A stretch of DNA of 64,000 nt from Rubrivivax rivuli (GCF_004016505.1 NZ_SACR01000001.1:558001-622000), one strand, 5' to 3'. Positions 9,221-18,749 are shown, counted from the stretch's first letter. Notes: generated by a model from the letters alone, not told the origin. Program-made: numbers and translations.

Positions 9221-9859
9221 GTGAGCTCGCACTTGGACGAGATTGCGGCGCTCTGCGCAGCTTGTGGCCTGAACCCCGACGGCAGGCAGCTGCAGGCACT
9301 GGCCGACTACCTGGCGCTGCTGCAGCGCTGGAACGCCACCTACAACCTGACCGCAGTGCGCGACCCGGCGGCCATGCTCACGCAGCACCTGGCCGACTGC
9401 CTGGCGGTGGTGCCGCCGCTGCAACGCCATGCCGAGGGCGGGCGCTTGCTGGATGTGGGCAGCGGCGGCGGGCTGCCGGGCGTGGTGATCGCCACGCTGC
9501 TGCCAGCGTGGAGCGTGACCTGCGTTGACGCGGTCGGCAAGAAGATGGCCTTTGTCCGCCAGGTGGCCGGTACCCTGCCTTTGCCCAACCTGCGCGCCGA
9601 GCACACCCGCATCGAGCAACTCAAGCAGCCGCCCTACGACCTGATCACCTCGCGCGCCTTTGCCTCACTGGCCGACTTCACGCGCCTGACCCGCCCGCAC
9701 CTCGCACCGGGCGGCGTGTGGATGGCGATGAAGGGCAGGGCGCCCGATGAAGAAGCGGCCGAGCTGCCGGCCGATGTGAACGTGTTTCACGTGGAACAAC
9801 TGGTCGTCCCGGGCCTGGAGGCCCAGCGTTGTCTGGTCTGGATGCGTCCCGCAGGCTGA
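9221..9859 (+). CDS. rsmG: 16S rRNA (guanine-527-N7) methyltransferase RsmG (GidB)
   Basis: A 212-residue SAM-dependent methyltransferase that modifies G527 of 16S rRNA. The SAM-binding motif LLDVGSGGGLPGVVIA and the family motif NLTAVRDPAAML are present. The GTG start at 9221 sits 4 bp after the mnmG stop and gives the normal length; the frame stays open upstream only inside mnmG. It is translationally coupled to mnmG. Near the end the coding sequence includes a near-perfect parS site. Confidence 0.96.
   Translation: MSSHLDEIAALCAACGLNPDGRQLQALADYLALLQRWNATYNLTAVRDPAAMLTQHLADCLAVVPPLQRHAEGGRLLDVGSGGGLPGVVIATLLPAWSVTCVDAVGKKMAFVRQVAGTLPLPNLRAEHTRIEQLKQPPYDLITSRAFASLADFTRLTRPHLAPGGVWMAMKGRAPDEEAAELPADVNVFHVEQLVVPGLEAQRCLVWMRPAG
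9783..9798. promoter_or_regulatory. parS-like site (one mismatch)
   Basis: TGTTTCACGTGGAACA differs from the parS consensus at one of 16 positions. It lies inside the rsmG 3' end, 939 bp from the perfect site, a spacing typical of clustered parS sites near the origin. Confidence 0.8.
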
Positions 9860-9979
9860 AAAAGCAGACCGCCGCGGCCCAACGCGGGCGGTTCGGCGCC
9901 GAATCTCGGCTACGCTCTTTCCCACTTCGCGCGCACGCTTCAGCCGCCCCCACCCACCCACAACACAGAGCGAAACTCC

Positions 9980-10591
9980 ATGCTCGGCATCGGCGACTAC
10001 GGCGCATTCTGCGCCGCCATCCTGTTGTTCCTCGCCTTGCCCGGCCCGGGCACCTTCGCGCTGCTCACCTCCACGGCCAAGGGCGGCATGCGGGCGGGCG
10101 CCGCGGCAACGGCCGGCGTCATCCTCGGTGACCAGGCCTTGCTGTGGCTGGCCGTGGCGGGTGTCGCGGCCCTGCTGAGTGCCAACCCCGTGCTCTTCCA
10201 AGGCGTTCAGTACCTGGGCGCGGCCTACCTGGTGTGGATCGGCCTGAAGCTCATCTTCGCCAAGCCGGGCGAGGCCTCGCCCATCCGCATCGAGCCGCAC
10301 CACTACGCACGCCAGGCCTTCCTGATCACGCTGCTGAACCCCAAGGCCATCGTCTTCTACATGGCCTTCTTCCCGCTGTTCATCGACCCGGCCCAGCACC
10401 GCGGTGCCGTCACCTTCGCTGCCATGGCGGCCACCATCGCCGTGATCACCGCCGCCTACTGCCTGACGCTGTGCTTCTTTGCCGACGCCATCGGTGCGCG
10501 GCTGAAGAAGAACTCGCGCATCGGGCGCCTGCTGGAACGCGCGGCAGGCGTCTTCCTCGTGGGCTTCGGCATCCGCCTGGGGGTGCAATGA
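9980..10591 (+). CDS. LysE/RhtB-family exporter
   Basis: A 203-residue inner-membrane amino-acid-type exporter with about six helices. The family motif PGPGTFALLTSTAKGGMRAG lies near the N terminus and LLNPKAIVFYMAFFPLF in the middle. Substrates of the family include lysine, homoserine and threonine; the specific substrate cannot be read. The ATG has only a weak ribosome site. A 4-bp overlap (ATGA) couples it to parA, an arrangement seen in several Burkholderiales. Confidence 0.9.
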   Translation: MLGIGDYGAFCAAILLFLALPGPGTFALLTSTAKGGMRAGAAATAGVILGDQALLWLAVAGVAALLSANPVLFQGVQYLGAAYLVWIGLKLIFAKPGEASPIRIEPHHYARQAFLITLLNPKAIVFYMAFFPLFIDPAQHRGAVTFAAMAATIAVITAAYCLTLCFFADAIGARLKKNSRIGRLLERAAGVFLVGFGIRLGVQ

Positions 10592-11385
10592 GCCAGGCCA
10601 GCGCCGTGCCCGGTCCGCGCATCTTCTGCGTGGCCAACCAGAAAGGTGGCGTCGGCAAGACCACCACCACGGTGAACCTCGCCGCCGGCCTGGCGTTGAT
10701 CGGCCAGCGCGTGCTGGTGGTTGACCTTGACCCGCAGGGCAACGCCACCATGGGCTCGGGCATCGACAAGCGCGCGCTGCCGCTCAGCGTCTACGACGTG
10801 CTGCTCGAACAAGCCGGCATCGCCGAAGCCCGCCAGCCCAGCCCCAAGGGCGGCTACATGGTGCTGGGCGCCAACCGCGACCTGGCCGGTGCCGAGGTGG
10901 AACTGGTGCCGCTGGAGCGCCGCGAGAAGCGCCTGAAGGCCGCCATCGCCGCCGTGGCCGCCGACCACGATTTCGTGCTCATCGACTGCCCGCCCTCCCT
11001 GAGCCTGCTCACGCTGAACGGCCTGTGCGCTGCGCATGGCGTGGTGGTGCCCATGCAGTGCGAGTACTTCGCGCTGGAAGGCCTGTCGGACCTCGTGAAC
11101 ACCATCAAGCAGGTGCACGCCAACCTCAACCCCGAGTTGCAGATCATCGGCCTGCTGCGCGTGATGTTCGACCCGCGCATCACGCTGCAGCAGCAGGTGA
11201 GCGAGCAACTCAAGGCGCACTTCGGCGAGAAGGTCTTCGACACCGTCATCCCGCGCAACGTGCGCCTGGCCGAAGCGCCCAGCTATGGCGAGCCCGGTGT
11301 CACCTTCGACCCGGCCAGCAAGGGCGCGCAGGCTTTCGTCGAGTTCGCCAAAGAGATGGTGCAGCGCCTCGGCCGCACCCCATGA
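10588..11385 (+). CDS. parA: Chromosome-partitioning ATPase ParA (Soj)
   Basis: A 265-residue deviant Walker-A ATPase that moves ParB-parS complexes on the nucleoid. It has NQKGGVGKTTTTVNLAAGLA near residue 20, VDLDPQGNAT (switch I) and VLIDCPPSLSLLTLN (Walker B). The start overlaps the exporter stop (ATGA). It overlaps the next gene in the same way. parB is not directly downstream: it lies 2.9 kb further on, after four other genes. Confidence 0.97.
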   Translation: MSQASAVPGPRIFCVANQKGGVGKTTTTVNLAAGLALIGQRVLVVDLDPQGNATMGSGIDKRALPLSVYDVLLEQAGIAEARQPSPKGGYMVLGANRDLAGAEVELVPLERREKRLKAAIAAVAADHDFVLIDCPPSLSLLTLNGLCAAHGVVVPMQCEYFALEGLSDLVNTIKQVHANLNPELQIIGLLRVMFDPRITLQQQVSEQLKAHFGEKVFDTVIPRNVRLAEAPSYGEPGVTFDPASKGAQAFVEFAKEMVQRLGRTP

Positions 11386-12170
11386 ACCCGGCGGCCTTCG
11401 GCGACGGCCTGCTGCGCCGCGTGGAAGACGCCGGCCTGAACGCCAGCGCACCGCCCCAGCAGCGCTGGATGGACGGTTGGCTGCTGAGGGCCTCGCCCGG
11501 CAAGGCCAAACGGGCCCGCTGCATCAACGCGGTGGCGCCAGGTCACCAGCCTTGGCCAGAGAAGCTGGAGCGTGCCTCTGCGTGGTTCGATGAGCAAGGC
11601 GTGCCGCTGCTGTTCCGCATCACGCCCTACACCGAGCCTGCAGGCTTGGACCAGCGGCTCGCTGCGGCAGGCTGGGCCACGCTCGATGACACGCGCGTGA
11701 TGGTGTGCCCGGCGCTGACGGACGGCACACCGCCGGCTTGGCCCGCAGGGCTGGTGTGTGCGCCGCTGTCGGCGCCCGCCTTTGCCGATGTGGTCGGCCG
11801 GCTGCGTGGCTCGCCCGCGGCCCAGCGACAGGCGCATGCGCAACGCCTGGCCTCGTCACCCGTGCCTTACAGCGGCTGGGTGGTGCAGGATGAGGCCGGT
11901 GACGTGCTGGCCTGTGGCCAGTTCGCCCGTGAAGGCGATCTGGTGGGCCTGTACGACATCCACACCGCGCCGGCCGCCCGCAGCCAGGGCCTGGCGCGGT
12001 GGCTGTGTGAGCACCTGCTTACAGAAGCGTTTCGGCAAGGCGCGCGGGTGGCCTACCTGCAGGTGGAAGCCGACAACGCGCCGGCCCGCCGCGTGTACAC
12101 GCGCCTGGGTTTCGCCGACGCCTACGCCTACCACTACCGCCAGGCCCCGCCCGCGGGCGGCAGGGTCTGA
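11382..12170 (+). CDS. GNAT-family N-acetyltransferase
   Basis: A 262-residue protein with the acetyltransferase fold in the C-terminal half: YDIHTAPAARSQGLARWLCE is the acetyl-CoA-binding segment, and ADNAPARRVYTRLGF is the following helix typical of GNAT enzymes. The N-terminal half (about 130 residues) is family-specific and may form a second degenerate GNAT domain. The start overlaps parA by 4 bp. The substrate is unknown. It ends 15 bp before the convergent argC. Confidence 0.88.
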   Translation: MNPAAFGDGLLRRVEDAGLNASAPPQQRWMDGWLLRASPGKAKRARCINAVAPGHQPWPEKLERASAWFDEQGVPLLFRITPYTEPAGLDQRLAAAGWATLDDTRVMVCPALTDGTPPAWPAGLVCAPLSAPAFADVVGRLRGSPAAQRQAHAQRLASSPVPYSGWVVQDEAGDVLACGQFAREGDLVGLYDIHTAPAARSQGLARWLCEHLLTEAFRQGARVAYLQVEADNAPARRVYTRLGFADAYAYHYRQAPPAGGRV

Positions 12171-12185
12171 GGGCGGCGCGCCCAG

Positions 12186-13124
12186 TCAGAGCCCCAGGCT
12201 CTCTTCCACACCCAGGTGCACGTTCATCGCCTGCACGGCGGCGCCGCTGGCGCCCTTGCCCAGGTTGTCCAGCCGCGCCATCACCACGGCCTGGAACTCG
12301 CTGGCGAAGACGAAGAGATCGGCGCGGTTGGTGTCGTTGCAGGCCTGCACGTCGAAGAAGGCGCCTTCCAGCGTGGCCGCGTCGCGCAGCGGCATCACGC
12401 GGATGAAGCGCTCGCCGGCATAGTGGCGCTCGTAGGCCTGCTGCAGCGCCTCGGCCGTGGTGCCCAGCGCCGCCAGCGACAGCGGCACGCTTACTGCCAG
12501 CCCCTTGTAGAAGTTGGCAACGATGGGCTGGAAGATCGGCGGCTGGGCCAGCCCTGTGTGCGTCGCCATCTCGGGCAGGTGCTTGTGCGCCAGCGTCAAC
12601 CCGTAAGGCCGTGGTGATGTGAGCGCCGGCTCCGTGGGAAGTGCCTGATATTGCTCGATCATCTTCTTGCCACCGCCCGAGTAGCCGGTGATGGAGGTGG
12701 CCGAGATCACGGCGCTCTTCGGCACCAGGCCGGCGTCCACCAGCGGCCGCAGCAGCAGGATGAAGGCGCTGGCGTGGCAGCCCGGGTTGGCGATGCGCTT
12801 GGCACCGCGGATGGCGGCGCGCTGGCCGGGCGCCAGTTCGGGCAGGCCGTACACCCAGCCCGGCACCGTGCGGTGCGCGGTGCTGGCGTCGATGAGGCAG
12901 GTGTTCGGGTTCGTCACCATCGCCGCGGCTTCGCGGGAGGCGGCGTCGGGCAGGCACAGGAAGGCCACGTCGGCGGCGTTCAGCAGGCGGGCGCGCTCGG
13001 CGCTGTCCTTGCGCTTGTCGGCGTCGATGCGCAGCACCTCGATGTCGCTGCGCGCGGCCAGCACCTCGTGGATGCGCAGCCCGGTGGTGCCTTCCTGTCC
13101 GTCGACGAAGACTTTGGTGCTCAT
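12186..13124 (-). CDS. argC: N-acetyl-gamma-glutamyl-phosphate reductase ArgC (short type)
   Basis: A 312-residue NADPH enzyme that reduces N-acetylglutamyl phosphate in arginine synthesis. The N-terminal motif [15 protein letters not shown] and the active-site Cys in [10 protein letters not shown] are present, with [15 protein letters not shown]. The length fits the type-2 (short) ArgC class. It interrupts the plus-strand par cluster and is divergent from the hydrolase gene with 47 bp between the starts. Confidence 0.95.
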   Translation of the reverse strand: MSTKVFVDGQEGTTGLRIHEVLAARSDIEVLRIDADKRKDSAERARLLNAADVAFLCLPDAASREAAAMVTNPNTCLIDASTAHRTVPGWVYGLPELAPGQRAAIRGAKRIANPGCHASAFILLLRPLVDAGLVPKSAVISATSITGYSGGGKKMIEQYQALPTEPALTSPRPYGLTLAHKHLPEMATHTGLAQPPIFQPIVANFYKGLAVSVPLSLAALGTTAEALQQAYERHYAGERFIRVMPLRDAATLEGAFFDVQACNDTNRADLFVFASEFQAVVMARLDNLGKGASGAAVQAMNVHLGVEESLGL

Positions 13125-13171
13125 GGGTGCCTCACTCACAATGCCGCTGCAAGGCGCGGAGGATACAAGCC

Positions 13172-13723
13172 ATGAATGACGCGGCACCCCGCGTACTGAA
13201 CCTGCCCGGCTGGATGGATTCCGGCCCGACGCACTGGCAGAGCCGTTGGGAGGTGCTGCACGGTTTCGAGCGTGTGCAGCAGGCCGACTGGCAATGGCCC
13301 CGCCGCGGCGACTGGATGGCCCGGCTGGAAGAAGTGCTGCTGGCCGCCGACACCCCGGCGCTGCTGGTGGCCCACAGCCTGGGCTGCCACCTCGTGGCCG
13401 CCTGGTCCGCGCACAGCCGCCACACGGCTCGCGTGCTCGGTGCGCTGCTGGTGGCCCCGCCCGACACCGAGCGCGAAGACATGCCTCCCCAACTGCACAA
13501 CTGGCGGCCCATGGTTTGCGAACGCCTGCCCTTCGCCGCCACCGTGCTGTACAGCGCCGACGACCCGTACGCAGCGCCCGGGCGCACGCAAGCACTGGCC
13601 GAGGCCTGGGGCGCCGCGGCGCACGGCCTGGGCGCCCTCGGCCACATCAACGGCGACTCGGGCCTGGGTGATTGGCCCGAGGGCCTGGCCCGGCTGCAGG
13701 CCCTGGGTTGGCGCGGCGCATGA
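13172..13723 (+). CDS. RBBP9/YdeN-type alpha/beta hydrolase
   Basis: A 183-residue serine hydrolase. GGAGG precedes the ATG at 13172. The family start [17 protein letters not shown] is followed by the nucleophile elbow VAHSLGCH, an Asp in YSADDPYA and a His in [16 protein letters not shown], completing a catalytic triad. Family members are small esterases with poorly known substrates. The start of the next gene overlaps its stop (ATGA). Confidence 0.9.
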   Translation: MNDAAPRVLNLPGWMDSGPTHWQSRWEVLHGFERVQQADWQWPRRGDWMARLEEVLLAADTPALLVAHSLGCHLVAAWSAHSRHTARVLGALLVAPPDTEREDMPPQLHNWRPMVCERLPFAATVLYSADDPYAAPGRTQALAEAWGAAAHGLGALGHINGDSGLGDWPEGLARLQALGWRGA

Positions 13724-14232
13724 ACAGCCGTGCCGGATGGGCCGTGGTGATCGGCCTGGTGATCGCCACCGTGCTGGGCTGGAGCAGCTTGCTGGGCAGC
13801 CACCTGGGGATTTCGGTGCTGCTGATCACCGTGGTGTGCGCTGGGGCGGTCGGGGGCCTGTGGTGGTTGCTGCAGCGCACCAGCGACGCCCGCGCGGCGC
13901 TGCGCGAGAAGCTGGCCGGCGCCGACGAAGGCCAGCACCATGAATTCGACGGCGTGACGCTGCGCGTGGAAGACGATGGCCGCCATGTCTGGCTCGATGG
14001 CCCCGGCCTGCTGCGCGTGCTGCGCCGCCGTGAGCCCGAAGAAGCGCTGGCCGCGCGCCACACCGGCGCCTGGCGCCGCAACGAGCAGGGCCTGCTGATG
14101 CTGCGCGTGGACGCCGTCATCGCCTACCTCGCCAGCATGCCCGGCCGTGACGAGCCGCGGATGCAGAAGCTGCGGCGCTATCTCGAGCGCGACCTGCTCT
14201 ACCCGGCGCAACGCCGCCGCGAACGTGCCTGA
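13720..14232 (+). CDS. Hypothetical two-helix membrane protein
   Basis: A 170-residue protein with two N-terminal hydrophobic helices (AVVIGLVIATVLGW and GISVLLITVVCAGAVGGLWWLL) and a basic cytoplasmic domain of about 115 residues. I do not recognise the family. It overlaps the hydrolase stop by 4 bp and lies 29 bp before parB, so it is probably cotranscribed with the hydrolase. Confidence 0.8.
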   Translation: MNSRAGWAVVIGLVIATVLGWSSLLGSHLGISVLLITVVCAGAVGGLWWLLQRTSDARAALREKLAGADEGQHHEFDGVTLRVEDDGRHVWLDGPGLLRVLRRREPEEALAARHTGAWRRNEQGLLMLRVDAVIAYLASMPGRDEPRMQKLRRYLERDLLYPAQRRRERA

Positions 14233-14261
14233 GGCACCGGCCCATACATGACAATCCGCCC

Positions 14262-15164
14262 ATGGTCACCAAGAAGATGAAGGGCCTGGGCATGGGCCTG
14301 GAGGCCCTGCTCGGCCCCAAGGTCAGCGAAGTGCCGGCCGCCGCCGCGCCCGCCTTGCCCAACAGCCTGCCGCTGGAGCGCCTGCGTGCCGGCAAGTACC
14401 AGCCGCGCACGCGCATGGACGAGGGCTCGCTCTACGAGCTGGCCGAAAGCATCAAGGGCCAGGGCGTGATGCAGCCCATCCTCGTGCGCCCGCTGGCCGA
14501 GCCGGGGCAGTACGAGATCATTGCCGGCGAACGCCGCTTCCGTGCCGCCAAGCTGGCCGGGCTGGCCGAGGTGCCTGTGCTCGTGAAGCCGGTGCCCGAC
14601 GAAGCCGCCGCGGTGATGGCGCTGATCGAGAACATCCAGCGCGAAGACCTCAACCCGCTGGAAGAGGCGCAGGGACTGCAGCGCCTGGTCAACGAGTTCA
14701 GCCTCACGCACGAGCAGGCGGCGCAGGCCGTGGGCCGTTCGCGCAGCGCCGCCAGCAACCTGCTGCGCCTGCTGCAGCTGGCCGAGCCCGTGCAGCAGAT
14801 GCTGCTGGCCGGCGACCTGGACATGGGCCACGCCCGCGCGCTGCTGGCCCTGCCGGCGGCCGAGCAGGTGATGGCCGCGCACGAGATCAGCGCCAAGAAG
14901 CTCAGCGTGCGCGAGGCCGAGCGCCTGGTGGCGCGGCAGACGCCCGGCCGCAGTGGTGGCGGCGGCGCCAGCCGCAGCAAGCCGGCGAAATCGCGCGACC
15001 TGCTGCGGCTGGAAGAACGCCTGGCCGACCTGCTGACGGCCAGCGTGGAGATCCGCGTGCAGAAGCGCACCGCGCGTGGCGAGGCCGGCGAGATCGCCAT
15101 CGCCTTCGGTTCGCTGGAAGAGTTGAACGGCTTGCTGGAAAAGCTGGGCGCCGGCGAAGCCTGA
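14262..15164 (+). CDS. parB: Chromosome-partitioning protein ParB (Spo0J)
   Basis: A 300-residue CTPase and parS-binding protein. It has the N-terminal ParA-stimulating segment (KMKGLGMGLEALLG), the CTP-binding motifs GERRFRAAK and ENIQREDLNPLEEA, the helix-turn-helix (THEQAAQAVGRSRSAASNLLRL) and the C-terminal dimer domain. GACAAT at 14250-14255 ends six bases before the ATG and may be the -10 of a leaderless mRNA. Two parS sites lie upstream at 8844 and 9783. It is separated from parA by four genes, one of them inverted. Confidence 0.97.
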   Translation: MVTKKMKGLGMGLEALLGPKVSEVPAAAAPALPNSLPLERLRAGKYQPRTRMDEGSLYELAESIKGQGVMQPILVRPLAEPGQYEIIAGERRFRAAKLAGLAEVPVLVKPVPDEAAAVMALIENIQREDLNPLEEAQGLQRLVNEFSLTHEQAAQAVGRSRSAASNLLRLLQLAEPVQQMLLAGDLDMGHARALLALPAAEQVMAAHEISAKKLSVREAERLVARQTPGRSGGGGASRSKPAKSRDLLRLEERLADLLTASVEIRVQKRTARGEAGEIAIAFGSLEELNGLLEKLGAGEA

Positions 15165-15171
15165 GGGGTGT

Positions 15172-16347
15172 TCAGGCCGGCTGGGCCGCCGCGCGCTGCT
15201 TCAGCAGCAGCCACAGCACCGCCGCCATCACCGCCGCGATGGGCAGCAGCGAACCGAGGTTCAGCAGCGTCCAGCCCTGGGTGGTGATCAGCGCGCCCGA
15301 GGCGAAGGAGCTCAGCGCCATGGTCCAGAACACGGCCGTGTCCATCAGGCCCTGGGCGCGGTTCTTCTCCTCCGGCCGGTAGGCCTGCGTGAGCAGCGTG
15401 CTGCCGCCGGTGTAGAGGAAGTTCCAGCCCACGCCCAGGGCGAACAGCGCCACCAGGAACTGCATCAGGTCCACGCCCGACAGCGCCACCGCCACGCACA
15501 CCAGGTTCAGCAGCCCGCCCGTGAACATGATGGGCAGCGCGCCGTAGCGCTTGATGAGGTGGCCGGTGAAGAAGCTGGGCACGAACATGCCCAGCACGTG
15601 CCATTCGAGCACCAGCGCGGCGCTGCTGAAGGGGTGCTGGCACTGCTGCATGGCGATCGGCGTGGCGGCCATCAGCAGGTTCATCACGCCGTAGCCCAAG
15701 GCCGCGCCGATCACGGCCACGGCGAAGATGGGCTGGCGCATCAGCTCGGCCGCGGGCCGGCCGAGGGCGGCGCCAGGCACCGGCGGCACGTGGGCCGGAA
15801 AACGGATGAAGCTCAGCACCGCCAGCGCCAGCAGGGCCACGCCCACCAGGGCCAGGTAGGCGCCGGCGAAGGGCAGCGGCAGCCAGTCGCGCGTGGCGCT
15901 GGCCAGGTTGGGCCCGATGAAGGCGCCGGCAATGCCGCCGGCCAGCACCATCGACAGGGCGCGTTCCTTGTAGGCGGGTGCCACGAGCTCGGCGCCGGTG
16001 AAGCGGTAGAGCGCCCCGTTGGCGCTGTAGAAGCCCGCCATGACCGTGGACAGCAACAGCAGCCAGAAGCTCTGCAGGGACACCGCCAGCGCGCAGCCCG
16101 CGCAGGCGACGATGGCCACCAACAGCCCGATCTGGAACGAACGCTTGCGCCCCACACGCGCCTGCAGCCGCGACACCGGCATGGCCGACAGCGCCGCCCC
16201 CACCACATAGCCCGTGACGGGCAGTGTGGCCATCCAGCCCAGCGGCGCCAGCGACAGCCCCACCAGCCCGTTGATGGCGATGAAGGTGACGTTGTTGACG
16301 AGAAACAGCGCCTGACAGACGGTCAGCAGCCAGAGGTTTGCATTCAT
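15172..16347 (-). CDS. MFS transporter
   Basis: A 391-residue major facilitator protein with about 12 helices. ATG at 16347 starts directly before the first helix (NANLWLLTVCQALFLVNNVT); upstream in-frame codons are non-hydrophobic and ignored. The loop 2-3 motif is RLQARVGRKRSFQIGLL, and HLIKRYGALPIMFTGG is its second-half counterpart. It resembles YajR/YfcJ-like drug-resistance or metabolite exporters; the substrate is unknown. It is convergent with parB. Confidence 0.9.
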   Translation of the reverse strand: MNANLWLLTVCQALFLVNNVTFIAINGLVGLSLAPLGWMATLPVTGYVVGAALSAMPVSRLQARVGRKRSFQIGLLVAIVACAGCALAVSLQSFWLLLLSTVMAGFYSANGALYRFTGAELVAPAYKERALSMVLAGGIAGAFIGPNLASATRDWLPLPFAGAYLALVGVALLALAVLSFIRFPAHVPPVPGAALGRPAAELMRQPIFAVAVIGAALGYGVMNLLMAATPIAMQQCQHPFSSAALVLEWHVLGMFVPSFFTGHLIKRYGALPIMFTGGLLNLVCVAVALSGVDLMQFLVALFALGVGWNFLYTGGSTLLTQAYRPEEKNRAQGLMDTAVFWTMALSSFASGALITTQGWTLLNLGSLLPIAAVMAAVLWLLLKQRAAAQPA

Positions 16348-16549
16348 CGGCAGGGCGCGACCCCAGGGCTGTGCGCAGTGCGCCGGTGTGGCGCGCGCGT
16401 CGGGCCGATCATCGCACCGTGTGGAACCTTTGCAGGGCGGTGGAGCTCCATCGCGGTGCGTGGGGCCTGCCGTGGTCAGCCTGCGCGCGGGCCCGGGCGT
16501 TGAAGCCAGGGCACCTCGGGCTGGTGATGCCGCAGATGAGGGCCCCCCA

Positions 16550-16565
16550 GGGCATAGCTCTTGCA
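16550..16565 (+). promoter_or_regulatory. Sigma-54-like promoter of the prkA operon
   Basis: GGGCATAGCTCTTGCA has GG at 16551-16552, ten bases, then GC at 16563-16564, the invariant -24/-12 spacing, with the favoured GGCA and TTGCA blocks. E. coli yeaGH, the orthologous operon, is known to be sigma-54/NtrC dependent. The implied start is about 250 bp before the prkA ATG. Confidence 0.5.
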
Positions 16566-16717
16566 CAGCGGAGCCAGCGTTGCGGAAATGCCGTTGCCGC
16601 AGAAAAGGTTGTGGAAAGGGCTGGACTTCGCCGCATGGGTGCGGAGCAGAATGAACGAAGCTGAGATCACACGACAGCGCCCCGCATGAACCGGTGGGGC
16701 CGGTGGCGAAGGAAAGC

Positions 16718-16758
16718 TCTGATGGAGCCTGGGTCTGTCAAGCCGGGACTCCATCAGA
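16718..16758. repeat. Inverted repeat in the prkA leader
   Basis: TCTGATGGAG and CTCCATCAGA are perfect 10-bp complements separated by 21 bases. They lie 69-109 bp upstream of the prkA ATG. It could be a long RNA hairpin or an operator. There is no T-run. Confidence 0.55.
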
Positions 16759-16826
16759 ACTTCCCGGGCACGGTTGGGGGTGGATATGGGTCCACTTCGG
16801 CCGCGCCTGCGAACACCGGAGGCCGC

Positions 16827-18749
16827 ATGGACGTGATCAGCCACTTTGCCGCTCGCTACGAGCGTACGCGTGAAGAAGAGCTCTCGCTCGAGGACTACCT
16901 CGCGGAGTGCAAGCGCAACCCCCTGGCCTATGCCAGCGCCGCCGAGCGCATGCTCAAGGCCATCGGCGAGCCCACCACGGTGGACACGCGCAACGACCCG
17001 CGGCTCTCGCGCCTGTTCGCGAACAAGGTCATCAAGGTCTACCCGGCCTTCGCCGAGTTCTACGGCATGGAGGACGCCATCGAACAGGTGGTGTCCTATT
17101 TCAGACACGCCGCGCAGGGGCTGGAGGAAAAGAAACAGATCCTCTACCTGCTGGGCCCGGTGGGCGGCGGCAAGAGCAGCATCGCCGAGCGCCTGAAGCA
17201 GCTGATGCAGGAAGTGCCCTTCTACGCCATCAAGGGCAGCCCGGTGAACGAGAGCCCGCTGGGGCTCTTCGACGCCGCGGAGGACGGGCCGATTCTCGAA
17301 AGCGAATACGGCATCCCGCGCCGCTACCTCAACCGCATCTTGAGCCCCTGGGCCGTGAAGCGGCTGGAGGAGTTCGGCGGCGACATCCGCAAGTTCAAGG
17401 TGGTCAAGCGCCACCCCAGCATCCTCAAGCAGGTGGGCATCAGCAAGACCGAGCCCGGCGACGAGAACAACCAGGACATCAGCAGCCTGGTCGGCAAGGT
17501 CGACATCCGCAAGCTCGAGAGCTATTCACAAGACGACCCCGACGCCTACAGCTACAGCGGCGGCCTGTGCCTGGCCAACCAGGGCCTGCTGGAATTCGTG
17601 GAGATGTTCAAGGCGCCCATCAAGGTGCTGCACCCGCTGCTGACGGCCACCCAGGAAGGCAACTTCAAGGGCACCGAAGGTTTCGGCGCCATCCCCTTCG
17701 ACGGCGTGGTGCTGGCGCACAGCAACGAAAGTGAGTGGAAGGCCTTCCGCAACAACAAGAACAACGAGGCCTTCCTCGACCGCATCTACATCGTGAAGGT
17801 GCCCTACTGCCTGCGCGTGAGCGAAGAGATCAAGATCTACGAGAAGCTGCTGAAGAACTCGTCACTCGCCGCGGCCACCTGCGCGCCGGGCACGCTGAAG
17901 ATGATGAGCCAGTTCGCCATCCTCACCCGCCTGAAGGAGCCGGAGAACTCGTCGCTGTATTCCAAGATGCTGGTCTACGACGGCGAGAACCTGAAGGACA
18001 CCGACCCGCGCGCCAAGAGCTACCAGGAGTACCGCGACTACGCCGGTGTCGACGAGGGCATGAACGGCATCAGCACGCGTTTTGCCTACAAGATCCTCAG
18101 CAAGGTCTTCAACTTCGACAGCACCGAGGTGGCCGCCAACCCCGTGCACCTGATGTACGTGCTGGAGCAGCAGATCGAACGCGAGCAGTTCGCGAAAGAA
18201 CTGGAAGACAAGTACGTCGGCTACATCAAGGAACTGCTGGCGCCGCGTTATGCCGAGTTCATCGGGAAAGAGATCCAGACCGCGTATCTCGAGAGTTACT
18301 CCGAATACGGCCAGAACATCTTCGACCGCTACGTCACCTACGCCGATTACTGGATACAAGACCACGAGTACCGCGACACCGACACCGGCGAGGTCTTCGA
18401 CCGCGGCTCTTTGAACGCCGAGCTGGAGAAGATCGAGAAGCCCGCCGGCATTGCCAACCCGAAGGACTTCCGCAACGAGATCGTCAACTTCGTGCTGCGC
18501 GCGCGCGCCAGCAACCAGGGCAAGAACCCGGTGTGGACCAGCTACGAGAAGCTGCGCACCGTGATCGAAAAGAAGATGTTCTCGAACACCGAGGAGCTGC
18601 TCCCGGTGATCAGCTTCAACGCCAAGGCCAGCGCCGACGAGGCCAAGAAGCACGAAGATTTCGTCACTCGCATGGTGGCCAAGGGCTACACGCAGAAGCA
18701 GGTGCGCTTGCTCTGTGAGTGGTACCTGCGCGTGCGGAAGAGCAGCTGA
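16827..18749 (+). CDS. prkA: PrkA family serine protein kinase (YeaG)
   Basis: A 640-residue AAA+/kinase protein. GGAGG lies before the ATG at 16827, where the family start MDVISHFAARYERTREEELS begins; an in-frame ATG at 16686 is not supported. The Walker A is GPVGGGKSS near residue 105, and the C-terminal PrkA domain (about 420-640) is complete. Family members act in starvation and stationary-phase stress responses; some show kinase activity and one is reported to have protease activity. It is the first gene of the conserved prkA-yeaH-spoVR operon, with overlapping starts and stops. Confidence 0.97.
   Translation: MDVISHFAARYERTREEELSLEDYLAECKRNPLAYASAAERMLKAIGEPTTVDTRNDPRLSRLFANKVIKVYPAFAEFYGMEDAIEQVVSYFRHAAQGLEEKKQILYLLGPVGGGKSSIAERLKQLMQEVPFYAIKGSPVNESPLGLFDAAEDGPILESEYGIPRRYLNRILSPWAVKRLEEFGGDIRKFKVVKRHPSILKQVGISKTEPGDENNQDISSLVGKVDIRKLESYSQDDPDAYSYSGGLCLANQGLLEFVEMFKAPIKVLHPLLTATQEGNFKGTEGFGAIPFDGVVLAHSNESEWKAFRNNKNNEAFLDRIYIVKVPYCLRVSEEIKIYEKLLKNSSLAAATCAPGTLKMMSQFAILTRLKEPENSSLYSKMLVYDGENLKDTDPRAKSYQEYRDYAGVDEGMNGISTRFAYKILSKVFNFDSTEVAANPVHLMYVLEQQIEREQFAKELEDKYVGYIKELLAPRYAEFIGKEIQTAYLESYSEYGQNIFDRYVTYADYWIQDHEYRDTDTGEVFDRGSLNAELEKIEKPAGIANPKDFRNEIVNFVLRARASNQGKNPVWTSYEKLRTVIEKKMFSNTEELLPVISFNAKASADEAKKHEDFVTRMVAKGYTQKQVRLLCEWYLRVRKSS

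Larger units (their letters stand above)
16348..16826. other. Non-coding region upstream of prkA
   Basis: 479 bp between the divergent MFS and prkA genes. I see no gene. It holds a sigma-54-like element (16550-16565) and a 10-bp inverted repeat (16718-16727/16749-16758) in what would be a long prkA leader. Confidence 0.7.
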
